Made by a program: the position numbers and the translations under genes. Positions 11,998-23,400 of a DNA stretch of 64,000 nt are shown one piece after another. The notes beneath the pieces are model-generated. The model ran no database searches. It worked only from the letters and a program-made list of their open reading frames with translations, and was not told the DNA's origin. Numbering within the stretch: the stretch's first letter is position 1; each line of letters starts with the position of its first letter. Origin of the DNA: Owenia fusiformis (Eukaryota > Annelida > Polychaeta > Sabellida > Oweniidae); NCBI GenBank assembly GCA_903813345.2, contig CAIIXF020000004.1, positions 25,359,985-25,423,984 on the forward strand. The letters run 5' to 3'.

Positions 11998-12254
11998 ACC
12001 TAAATAAAAATGGGTTTCCCTCCCATATTTGGCATATAACTGGGTTTTCCCTCCCATATTTGGCATATAACTGGGTTTTCCCTCCCATATTTGGCATATA
12101 ACTGGGTTTTCCCTCCCATATTTGGCATATAACTGGGTTTTCCCTCCCATATTTGGCATAAGACTGGGTTTTCCCTCCCATATTTGACATAAGACTGGGT
12201 TTTCCCTTCCATATTTGGCATAAGACTGGGTTTTCCCTCCCATATTTGGCATAA
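11998..12254. repeat. Minisatellite, 31-bp unit, about 8 copies
   Basis: ACTGGGTTTTCCCTCCCATA plus TTTGGCATATA repeats about eight times with near identity. The minus strand gives three overlapping open frames of 94-167 codons solely because the repeat lacks stops. Confidence 0.95.
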
Positions 12255-12551
12255 AGCAATGTAAGATTCATGATAGAAATTATGCGACAGGATTGATAGC
12301 AAGGAATATGTGTTAACTATGGGGTGAAGTACATAGTCTAAATTATCAATCATACAGACGGTTCATTCAGATTTCGGAGAGAAATGAGAGAAAAGGCAGA
12401 ATAAATACTTGTATATGCGTAATGTGATATAGTGAGAACAGGTATACACATACTCATTTACAGTAGAATACGGAAGGATTAATCATCCTAAGAAAAATCA
12501 ATACACAAGCTAGAAAATTCACAAGCTTCAATTCTTGGTCTGGCATATATT

Positions 12552-12594
12552 GCATTGTCGTCTGCAGAAAATATGTTGCATTATGGGTACAAGC
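12552..12594 (+). repeat. Left member of a 43-bp inverted pair with 16779-16821
   Basis: GCATTGTCGTCTGCAGAAAA and the following GTTGCATTATGGGTACAAGC reappear as the reverse complement at 16779-16821 with a single mismatch. Similarity extends outward (GGTCTGGCATAT versus ATGCCAGACC) with a small gap. The 4.2 kb between them might be a composite element, or these may be two solo copies of one dispersed repeat. Confidence 0.7.
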
Positions 12595-13587
12595 AAGATG
12601 CCAATCTGTCTGTAGATGCATTAGTGATGGTACACATTCCATTGACTAGATCACATATTGATGATAGTATATCTCCTCTGATTGGTCAATCTGTGTCATG
12701 TGATTTATCATTTGAATTCTGGGTATTATCTCCTTTGTGGTAAACTGGAGGATTATTCAAATCGCTCTGTTGCAGTCACAGGAGAAAAAATACCATAGTA
12801 ACTAGAAAATTCTTCATTTTGAGACAGTTAATCATTCTCAAACTCAAGATACGTTTCGGCATCACAAACTATGAAAATGAATGTAGGATAAGCTTAGAAA
12901 AAGAACATTTCATTGCGTAAACTAGTTCTAGGATTCATTAGGAAAATAGGGAGCAGTCAGGTTTGGCAAACTTACATATGATAATTGCAAGTCTGGCGAC
13001 ATGCCTTATAAATTCATGAGAAACTTTGCAGGCTAAAATTCCAGATTTTTTCTGATTAAACTTGATGTGTTAAATGAATCTCCTTTTTTAAATCATGCAA
13101 TTATGTTTTTTGATCAATCTAATTTTTAATAAATTAACCAAAGGTAAAAATAGTGTTTGACATTGATTTTTTACAGTTGCCTTTTGAATATGAGATGCAA
13201 TGATCAAGGCTGCTTTTAAAGTTCATGTTTTATAACTCTAATATTTTACAAATATGCAGTACTAGTTAAATGTTTTATTGCGGTGTACAAAATGATAATT
13301 AAAATGGTTTCTGCATTATGCGTCATTGTACACATACATTGCATTCTTTCAAAATGTCTAATTTTTTTCGGTCTTGACTTAATGCTCATGTTCATATCAA
13401 TGAACTTCTTAATATTTACATCTCAATTAACATTTTAAGCAGCCTTTGAAGTAAATATTGAGAGGTAGTTTTTACACTTAATTAAAGGGAATGTATTCAG
13501 TACATACTAATTATGGGGATTGATCATTTTGAATTAAACCAATTGTCAATTTACCCTTGTATTGAGTCATGTTTTAAAATGCCAAAT

Positions 13588-13930
13588 AGAGTGGAAAAGA
13601 GTGGAATCAGCAAGGAATAAAGTAAACAGACATGTAGTCAACACTCTAAATTGTATAGAAATGCAAGAAAATCAGACACTTCATTCAAATTTTAGAGAGA
13701 AATAAGTGGAATTACAAGGAATAAAGTAAACAGGCATGTAGTCACCACTCTAAATTGTATAGAAATGCAAGAACATCGGACACTTCATTCAAATTTTAGA
13801 GAGAAAAGAGTGGAATCAGCAAGGAATAAAGTAAACAGGCATGTAGCTAACACTCTAAATTGTATAGAAATAAAAGAAAATCAAACAGTTCATTCAAATT
13901 CTAGAGAGAAATAGTGTGAAATAGGCATAA
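13588..13930 (+). repeat. Dispersed ~105-bp repeat family, three tandem units
   Basis: Units carry GTGGAATCAGCAAGGAATAA, AACACTCTAAATTGTATAGA, TGCAAGAAAATCAGACA and CATTCAAATTTTAGAGAGAA in order. Further copies lie at 14510-14705, 23915-24050, 29965-30290, 37490-37700 and 45005-45155 (plus), and at 26825-27065 and 42710-42840 (minus). The family occurs as one to three tandem units at each site, which resembles the internal monomers of non-autonomous elements. It encodes nothing obvious. Confidence 0.9.
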
Positions 13931-14509
13931 AAAGAGAAAGCTTTAGAAAAGGGCAGAACTTTTTTCATGAATGATTCCATTTACATTCATTTCACAGCAT
14001 ATAATAAACAATTAAACAAACAAACAATCATAAAAAATCTGGAATTTTGCTGATATTCAAATATACCCTTCGAACCATTAGTGAATGCATGATTCAGTCA
14101 TATGATTTAGATAGTGTATCATCTACTTGTGTGATTCATATTCAAACCATCAGTTGGAAACAGTTTAAGCAAAACCCCACTGTGTCATAAAGATAAAGAA
14201 CGGATATTTTACCAACTTGGCAAAATTCACCAATTAGACACTGTGCAATTAGCCGAAACATCTTCAAAGAAATCGGATTAATTAGCCGCAATAATTTACA
14301 TTCTTTCCTGGACTGGAAATTTCATGTTTTATACAGTGTTTAATAATTGGATATTTTAGACGTGCAGCGGGAAAGGACTACATCAGAAGTTTCGGATAAA
14401 ATTGTACAATTCATAAAGATGGATCCGGAATGTACGTATATATTTTCAACAATTCTTTTTTTCATGCAGTGAAATGCCATTATGGTTGTATTATAAAATG
14501 GTAAAAGAA

Positions 14510-14705
14510 GGAATAAAATATACAAAAGCTCAAAAATGTATAGAAATGCAAGAAAATCAAGCAAGATGGTCACATTTTGAAATGTAAAATATAGTGGAAA
14601 ACAGTGTATTCTGTAAGGAATAAATTATACAGGCGTGTAGTTAACACTCTTAATTGTAAAAAAATGCAAGAAAATCGTAATCCTCATTCAAATTCTAGAG
14701 AGAAA
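14510..14705 (+). repeat. Dispersed ~105-bp repeat, degenerate copy
   Basis: Same family as 13588-13930, with AATGTATAGAAATGCAAGAA, then TAAGGAATAAATTATACAGG and TTCAAATTCTAGAGAGAAA. One partial and one near-complete unit. Confidence 0.8.
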
Positions 14706-15184
14706 AATGGGAAAATGTTTGGGCAGACGGATATATCATTTGACCAAATTGGCATTCTTAGCATGGGATTCATGGTTCTTTATGGAAATGGATTTTTGTA
14801 ATAGTTTCTTAAAATTGCATGAGTTTCATGTTTCCCCGGGGAATTTTTAGAAAATTGCTATTCTCTACGTAGTAAAAGGCCCTGGGAGAAAACTTGTGTA
14901 TTAAAGTGTATTTCTCAACTTGTTCCTCAGCCTAATTGTAATTCAATGTCTGTACTCCCAGTAACACTGTAATATGTTCTGTGATTTCTGGAAATGGAAT
15001 TGGGCTTTCAACATTTCTGTCTGTGTGAAATTTATTTAGCTAGTAAGCTGATTGCTCCTTAGAAATAGGTGTGTTCATAAAGATTTGTTCACTAGAATAG
15101 GTGTTAACAATTTTAAGAGAGCGATGTTTATAGTTAATCTAGTTAAGGTAAGTATTTATATAAAGTAGCCACTGGGAAAAAGTA

Positions 15185-15430
15185 TTTTGCAAGGTGAGGT
15201 GCTCTCTGGGTAGGTGTTCTTGAGGTGTTTTCACTTTTGTGAGGTGTTTACTAAAGAGGTGTTTATAAAGGTGAAGTATGTGCACTATGGAGAGGTTCAA
15301 TATTGGATGTTGGTGAACACTAAATGTAGATGTTTACTAAAGAGGAATATTTGCCAGAAAAGGGTGTTGGCAAGAGAGGGGTGTTTAAGAAAGCAAGGTG
15401 TTTATTAGAGAGGTGTTTGCTAGGATAGGG
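15185..15430 (+). repeat. GAGGTGTTTA-type degenerate repeats
   Basis: The motif AGAGGTGTTTA/GAGGTGTTCT recurs irregularly about ten times. It resembles amplified subterminal sequence of pogo-like MITEs, which carry GTGGAACACCT-type motifs elsewhere in the window (28860-29000, 38075-38120, 40225-40250). Confidence 0.6.
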
Positions 15431-15659
15431 TTTATTCTATTTTTACATTTTTGTTATTTTAGTTTTATTTATTTTATATTATTTTAATATTACTCATCTT
15501 TTTTTCTCATGCAGCATCTTGTTAATATTCTGTGATAAATAAACACTACTACATGATAACATAATTGATATTACATAACACCCTATACAAGTTACATTTA
15601 TTTATATGAATATAAACTATTTATAACAGTGGTGCTCTTTACATGTTGAATAAGTACAT

Positions 15660-16100
15660 GTAAAATGACATTAAAATACAGGATATTACATGTACATGTT
15701 AAAATATGTGATATTATATGTTAAAATATGTGATATTACATGTTAAAATATGTGATATTACATGTTAAAATACATGATATTACATGTACAAGTTAAAATA
15801 TGTGGTATTATATGTAAAAATATGTGACATTACATGTTAAAATATATGATATTACATGCACATGTTAAAATATGTGGTATTATATGTTAACATATGTGAT
15901 ATTACATGGTAAAATATATGATATTACATGTGCATGTTAAAATATGTGATATTATATGTTAAAATATGTGATATTATATGTTAAAATATGTGATATTACA
16001 TGTTAAAATATGTGATATTACATGTTAAAATCCATGATATTACATGATAACATACTCAATATTATATGTTAAAATATACAATAATACATGCTAAAATATT
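15660..16100 (+). repeat. Minisatellite, ~22-bp unit GATATTACATGTTAAAATATGT
   Basis: About 18 copies of ATGTTAAAATATGTGATATT with some ACATGTACATG inserts. It is AT-rich and non-coding. Confidence 0.92.
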
Positions 16101-16104
16101 AGCA

Positions 16105-16185
16105 TAAGGGGCATCATGATGAACCATGACATCTCATTTCTCCTCAGCCCTGAGTTTCAAGTGAAACAGAAAGATGCTACAGTAT
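16105..16185 (+). repeat. Dispersed repeat shared with 46005-46085
   Basis: AACCATGACATCTCATTTCT followed by CTCAGCC and GTGAAACAGAAAGATG is shared, with small changes, at 46010-46080 in the same orientation. The family is not identified. Confidence 0.6.
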
Positions 16186-16778
16186 GAGTAGCAGATTGCA
16201 GAAGGGGTTGTATCAGCATTTTTGTCCTTTAAATTCTACATTCTATCTATTTTGTTAATAACAAGGCCCTTCACTTACCCTTGTTATTAAACAAACTTTC
16301 AAAACCTTAAAATCATCTGCAATAGTGAGAGGAAGTATCACTTACTAATTTTGATCCAGGGTAGATTAGGAAAATTACTTATAAAATATAGTTCCACTTT
16401 TTTCGTAACAAAATAGCCTAACGTTAAACAAAATCGATAATATGTGGAATTAAAAAAGAAGTGAGACACTGTTTAATAAAATAGTAGATATATGGCTATA
16501 AAATACCATGTTTTCTATATGATACACAGTCATAGACACGATGTATTAATATGCATTAAAATGGTATTTATCAAGTAGTAATATTTCACTGTAAAAATAC
16601 AATAACAGCAGTTGTTATGTTTTAATACATTGATATGATCAATGGTATTATGACAGTCTCTTGCAGGTCATTGTGACTTCATCAGACAATGATATTTCCC
16701 AGAGGACATTTGCGAGTATTATTTTTCATTTGATATTATTTGATTTATTTGGCTATGTTGAAGATCAAATGGCTATGC

Positions 16779-16821
16779 TTGTACCCATAATGCAACATAT
16801 CTTCTGCAGACGACAATGCCA
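16779..16821 (-). repeat. Right member of a 43-bp inverted pair with 12552-12594
   Basis: This is the reverse-complement partner of 12552-12594. It lies about 430 bp upstream of the first recognisable reductase exon. The open frame spanning 16661-16861 contains it but shows no known domain. Confidence 0.7.
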
Positions 16822-16904
16822 GACCAGGAAAAGCAAGAAGAGATTAAGTACATGTATGTGATGATTTAAAGTATCTAATATTTTCAGTTGCTCTAATTTC
16901 AGTT

Positions 16905-17195
16905 TTCTACTTGAGGGTGTTCTTTTTCAAGTGTTCATTTCTAAGGTGTTTAATATTTCCAGCTGTTCTGTTTTAATGTGTTTAATGTTTCCAGGTGTTC
17001 TCTTTTAAGGTGTTTTGTTTCCAGGTGTTCTGTTTCCAGGTGTTTAATATTTCCATGTGTTCTGTTTTAAGGTATTAAATGTTTCCCAGTGTTCTCTTTT
17101 AAGGTGTTCTGTTTCCAAGTGTTACGTTTAAAGGTGTTCCGTTTAAAGGTGTTCCCTTTTCAGGTGTTCCGTTTTTCAGGTGTTCTATTTTAAAT
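16905..17195 (+). repeat. Degenerate TTTCCAGGTGTTCTGTTT repeats upstream of a 3' splice site
   Basis: Units of about 15-30 bp with TGTTTCCAGGTGTTCTGTTT and variants run to within about 55 bp of the real acceptor TTTTTGTTTCCAG ending at 17250. Many units contain a pyrimidine tract plus TTTCCAG, so the true acceptor follows a series of acceptor look-alikes. Confidence 0.75.
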
Positions 17196-17250
17196 CTGTT
17201 TATAGTTGAGATAAAGATTGGCCTAACTAATCATTGCTTTTTGTTTCCAG

Positions 17251-17452
17251 TGGTATTGGTGACAGGGGCGTCGGGATTTATAGCGTCACATATTATCAAA
17301 CAGTTGCAGACGTCGGGCTATAGGGTACGAGGCACGGTACGAAGCTTGGAGAATGAGGCCAAGATAAAACCCCTAAAAGAGCTCTGTCCTGATGCTGAAC
17401 ACCAACTTGAACTCGTTGAAGCAGATCTCTTAAAGCCAGAAACTTGGGAAAG
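17251..17452 (+). CDS. Reductase exon 2: NAD(P)-binding Rossmann start
   Basis: This exon is bounded by TTTGTTTCCAG and GGGAAAG/GTCAGT. It encodes VLVTGASGFIASHIIKQL and continues to LVEADLLKPETWE. It starts two bases into a codon and ends in phase 2. The TGxxGxxA motif is the dinucleotide site. A TTG at 17241 lies in the intron and is not a plausible start. Confidence 0.93.
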
Positions 17453-20400
17453 GTCAGTTGATACATATTCATTGGTTAACCCTTCACAAGAGCTAAACTC
17501 TTTCTCCACTCTTTAAATTAAAGATAATTCTTTGTGATCTTAACATACACCCCCAAATTGCAATCTGATTTTCGACGCCGTTTCGGCACCAAATGGACAG
17601 ACTAGTCCAGTGCCAAATTTTGGTGTCGAAAGGTTTCGGTGCTGAAACGGTGCGGGTTTTTCGATGCCGAATCTCAAACCCCTAAAACAATAGGCAGTTT
17701 TCATAAAAACAACCAGAGAAAATCACACTTTGCCTGCTTTTCATGGAATTCCTGTCATACGAGTGTTTACATTTATATGGATTTATTTGTTCTGCCTCAA
17801 TCGTTTAAAAATCACATCACGTCAACATGTTTGGAACCATTTTGTATCACCCAAGTTCAACCTTACCCACTTGACTTCCATTAACAGAATTTTCCACCTT
17901 TGAAGAGCATTTCCATATTCTGGGTTATAAAAATGTGTTTCTCGAGGAGTCCTTAAGAGGCCACTTTGCCAAAGCTTACATTTAGTGAATTAAAATGAAA
18001 GATAAGTTCAAGTTCACAAATTGCTACTTTTCTCCACCTTTATATGTTTCTTCAGACCTCATATCATGTGAATCGGAAAAAACAAGGTTAAGATATACTT
18101 GATATGTAATAATAATCTATAGTCCCTTGTAATTGTTCATATTTCCCTAGCAACACCTAAATAGGCCCATAGTACATAATAACCTATAGAAATCAATTAG
18201 CAACCCTTCTTGAGCCCTAGAAACCAATCAACCAATTAGAAACCTTTATCAACCTCCAGAAATCAGTCAACCAATTAGAAACCCTTATCAACCCCTCGAA
18301 ACCAATCAACCAATTAAAAATCTTTATAAACTTCCATAAATCAGTCAACCAATTAGAAACCCTCATTAACCCCTAGAAACCTATCAACCAATTAGAAACT
18401 CCCACCAACCTCTAGAAACCAATCAACCAATTAGAAACCATTATCAACTTCCAGAAATAAGTCAACCAATTAGAAACCCTCATCAACCCTGAGAAACCAA
18501 TCAAGCAATTAAAGACTCATCAACCCTAGAAACCAATCAAGCAATTAGAAACCTTTATCAACTTCCAGAAATAAGTCAACCAATTAGAAACCATCATCAA
18601 CCAATTAAAAACTCTCAAACCGATATAAAAATAATCTTCATAACCCCTTACATGTTACCATTGCTTCGCACAACCTTTGATTTCTATGGCAACCTCCTAG
18701 ATAACTCTAGAAATCGTTGTCAGCTAAAGAATATATAGCTAGAAATCCTGTTTCGCAAAAAGATCAAATATTGTCAGTTACTGTTGACTTTTTAAAGAAG
18801 TTAAACCCCCACAGAGTTCCTTTACTCAATTTAATGTACTGTAAATATCGTAAAAAAGTCAGCCTTATCTTACCTCAATTTAGTGTAAATATTTAAAAAA
18901 AGAAAAAAAAGTTGGCCTTATCTAACCTCAAAGATTTTGGTGAGCCTTATTGATAAGGACTTACGTACTATGAGATCTCAAATCTACCATTTTGTTTTGT
19001 GTTTGGTGAAGTCATATGACACCATATGTCATTTGAGTTAAGTGATAACAATGTCATAAATATGGTTGATAAAAAAGTAAGGATGTTTTTGTGGTTGATG
19101 AAAGGTAGCCTTCTTCTCAGGTTTGTAATTGTTTTATCTCGTATATCATTTCTTATCATCACTTTTTACGTCTAAAAGTTTATCTTATTCAAGCATAGAC
19201 TTGAAGAGAGGAAACAGACTTCAATAGATATAGATCATTTAGAACAGTCCTGAACAGTCTTGCACCCCCCCCCCTCCCCCCCTCCCTCCCCCCTCCCCCC
19301 CCTCCCTCCCCCCTCCCTCCCCCCCCCCCCTGGCCAAAAATTCTTTCAAAATCATGCAGTTTTTCACAGTTCTGAGCACTTTCCAAGTGATTTTGGCCAT
19401 TTTTGGGTCAAAGTTGTCAATAGTGAACCCCCCTGGAATTTTTTAAAAAGTGCCCCCCCCCCCTTGGCAAGTCATGGCTATTGGCCTGAGAACTTTATGA
19501 AAGTTTAGAATTATGGTCCTCTATGGATTACTTTTCCCATTATTAGTACTTACTTGCCTAGTTGGCTCGTGCTGAGGCAAGAGCCATATCTCACTTGGGT
19601 TTAGTAGTAAGTGATAACGACAATAGACTGAGGTTTAAACGTTAGTTTACTAGTAGAAAACCTGATGGGTTAATATTTATTGATGAAAATGAGTTAATTC
19701 CTCGAGCAAAAAATTTACCCTAAGGTGTTAGTTTATAATAAAATTGCGTTAGAGAGCGTTTCAAACGACATATACGCAATTTTACAACAACACCATGAAC
19801 ACTGTGCACTGATTTTCCGCAACATGATTTCCTAAATACGACAGAAATACGAGCGACTTCTTGATTTAGAATTGTGAACAATTTAAAGCATTAAAAAAAC
19901 TCAGAACATTTAACTATTTTATTAATATCTTCGGAAACGAGAATCAAATTGACCCATCTTCACTTTTTGATATGTTTGGATGTTTTCTAAGAGGTCCAGT
20001 TACTCAGACCTTCACAATTTAAAGATCTTAATCAGTTCAAAATGTTCTGATTTTTTCTACTTTTGCCGTTCAGTAAATTACAACCGCGTTAAAAGTATGC
20101 ATCCCTATTTATCAATACAATTCATTACAACACTGCAAACATCTCCTTCACATTAGCCTTCATTTTTATGTCCCCACCACATAGTGTGGGGCCATATTGT
20201 CGGCCTAGGCGCGTCCGTCTGTCCATCCGTCTGTCCGTCCGTCTGTCTGTCCGTCCGTACGTCCGGGAGTTTTCTCCAAAACCGCTACAGATATCACCTT
20301 CAAATTTTCAGGGATAACTTATGAGTGCATACAGATGTGGATGAAAAAAAATTAACTCCATACCTACTTCCTGTCGGCCATTTTGAAGTCAAATGCTAAA

Positions 20401-23400
20401 ATCCTTGTCTGCAAACTTTAAGAAAAACGGCTTCACAGTTGCTTTTAAAACTTTAACATCTTGTTCAGCTCACTTCATTCTAGATCTGATTAGGTTTTGG
20501 ACCTGTTAGCTCAGTCATGTCAGCCATTTTGAATGTCTTAAGAAAAGTTAGCGCACGATAATACTTTGTATCATATTGAATGGTGTTTTTGAGTTTTCAT
20601 ATTCTAACTATTTAGTAGCTTTATAAATAATTTCAGATGTACTTTGTTGTTAAAGCCTATGTTGTTGTTAACAGTATTTATATGTGATAATTTTGTAAAA
20701 AGAAATCAGCAAAAACTCATGATCACTTTTTTATTGTCAGCCATTTTGGATTTTTCCGTCCTAAAATCTTGTCTGTGGAGTCTTGTCTACGTGTTTTCAG
20801 GTGAACCGTTTGGTGGATCAATTCTTGATTTTCAGGGATGATTATTAGTATAAAAATCTAGATCTGATTAGTTTTTTGGCATTCTGGGTAAATGTCAAGG
20901 CAGCCATTTTGGATTTTCCGTCCTAAAATCTTGTCTGTAAAGTCTTGTCTACGCGTTTTCAGGTGAACTGTTTGGTAGATCAATTTCAATTTTTCAGGGA
21001 TGATCCTTAATATGAAAATGTACAACTGATTAGTTTTTTGGCATTCTGGGTAATTGTCAAGGCAGCCATTTTGGATTTTCCGTCCTAAAATATTGTCTGT
21101 AAAGTCTTGTCTACGCATTTCCAGGTGAACAGTTCTGTAGATCAATTTCAAATTTTCAGGGATGATTCTTAGTATGAAAATCTAGATCTGATTAGTATTT
21201 GGGCATTCTGGGTAAATGCCAAGGCAGCCATTTTGGATTTTCCGTCCTAAAATCTTGTCTGTAGAGTTTTGTCTACGCATTTCCCGCTGAACCATTTGGT
21301 AGATCAATTTCAAATTTTCAGGGATGATTCTTAATATGAAAATCTAGATCTGATCAGTTTTTTGGCATTCTGGATAAATGTCAAGGCAGCCATTTTGGAT
21401 TTTCCGTCTTAAAATCCTGCCCGTAAAGTCTTGTCTATGCGTTTTTAGGTGAACCGTTTTGTAGATCAATTTCAAATTTTCAGGGATGATTCTTAGTATG
21501 AAAATCTAGATCTGATTAGTTTTTTGGCATTCTGGATAAATGCCAAGGCAGCCATTTTGGATTTTCCGTCTTAAAATCCTGCCCGTAAAGTCTTGTCTAC
21601 GTGTTTTTAGGTGAACCGTTTTGTAGATCAATTTCAAATTTTCAGGGATGATTCTTAGTATGAAAATCTAGATCTGATTAGTTTTTTGGCATTCTAGGTA
21701 AATTTTAAGGTGGCCATTTTGGATTTTCCGTCATCAAATTGTGTCGGTAAAGTCTTGTCTACTCATTTTTAGGATAACCATTTGACAGGATCACCCATAG
21801 GTGGGGACATTTTGTACACATTTGTGTTCTTGTTTTTAAATGTTCTCATGTTGAGTTTTCAGGTCTGATAAAAAAAGTTGTACTTATTTCCCTGGTAAAA
21901 CCAATAGAGAGAGAGAGGGAGGGGGCAACAATCTCTGAGGGTAATACGATTATACATTCTCATAAAAGTTCTCCTAGATTGGATACAGAGGGACTGATTT
22001 ACCAGAAAGTTATCTTAGATCAGGAAAGAAGTCTTAATAAATGAGAGCATCTGGCCATATAAGAAACAGAATAGCCCTGTGTAAGGGTAAACTAGAGAGG
22101 GCTCCTAAAGGGGTGTGCAACAAGGTGACCCAGCCTTTATAAATATGACTGAATTGGGATTTTTAACACAAACTTTGATAGATAAATGCTTACAAGGAAC
22201 ATTTTGAGCATTGATCTGTTTAACAAGTCAGTAACAAGTCTTGAAATAGCAGTAGGGGTAGGAATATGACAATATAGATAATTCATTTATTTATTTATAT
22301 TTAAAAATGCAGCTAGATTATTAAAATTATTAAAACAATTGATTGAATAGATAAAAATGTCGGTAACACATTATAGCCAATTTATAACATTTGAGTGACC
22401 AAAATTGAAATTGACCAAATTTGGTAAACATGTTTAAAGTGACTTAAGCAACCTCACTACCCCCTCTTGGGGAGCCCCCTAAAGAGATGAGTCTACACTA
22501 AGGAATGACACCTGGAGGAGTGACTCATTGAAATCAGTTTGATTTCCAATATAGTGTAAATCATACATGAATCACTAGGTATCCAGATCCCCGATAAGTG
22601 TTACTTTATAACCACAAAAATGTCATTTATGTAGTAGAGCTAGAATCAGATCTAGCGAACCATCCCAGCCTATTGCCAGGTATAGTCAGTCTATACCAAA
22701 AGTATACTAAAAGTATACCTTGTTGATAGGTCTATACTGATACCAGACTGATACCATACCAATTAATAGGTATATATACTGAATATAGATATGTAAATAG
22801 GTATGAAGATACTGAATATACTGAAAGTATACCTGTTTTACTTATGATTTTCAATAGTATACTGAAAGCATACCAAACAAACTCTGATAAATACTGAATA
22901 TACTGAACGTATACCAGTTTTACTTTATCATTTTATAATATAAACGGCAAATGCAAAATTCATGATAAAACTATAAGTCAACAATTATTCATATGTAAGT
23001 TCTATTTTATGACCATTTGTTTCCACAACCTGTCCTACCAGACTAGGTGGCAGGGGAGCATTCCTGCTCATAATTACATTGAATGTTTTATACATTGAAA
23101 ACACAAAAAAATGAGAGAAAGATATGAAAGATACAGGCATAGTAAAATTTAAAAAAGAAATACAGTTAAAATTTGAAAATTAAAACTTTGCATCAAAAAT
23201 ACATCATGAATAAAACTTGAATATAGTTAATATAAGAATATTAATTTATTTGTGGTATGTCTTTTAGAAGTCTTCATAATCCTGCATCTAATTAATTAGA
23301 TAATGTAATGCTAGAAAATAAGACTGCTATCCAAATTACATGTACTAATTTTTCTCATCTGCAGAATGATTTAAAATTTAAGGTATCTCATTGGTAGAGG

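Noticed and set aside
17241-17250. Translation start at or just before the 17251 exon
   Set aside because: There is no ATG. The bases TTTTGTTTCCAG form a 3' splice site and the exon begins within a codon.
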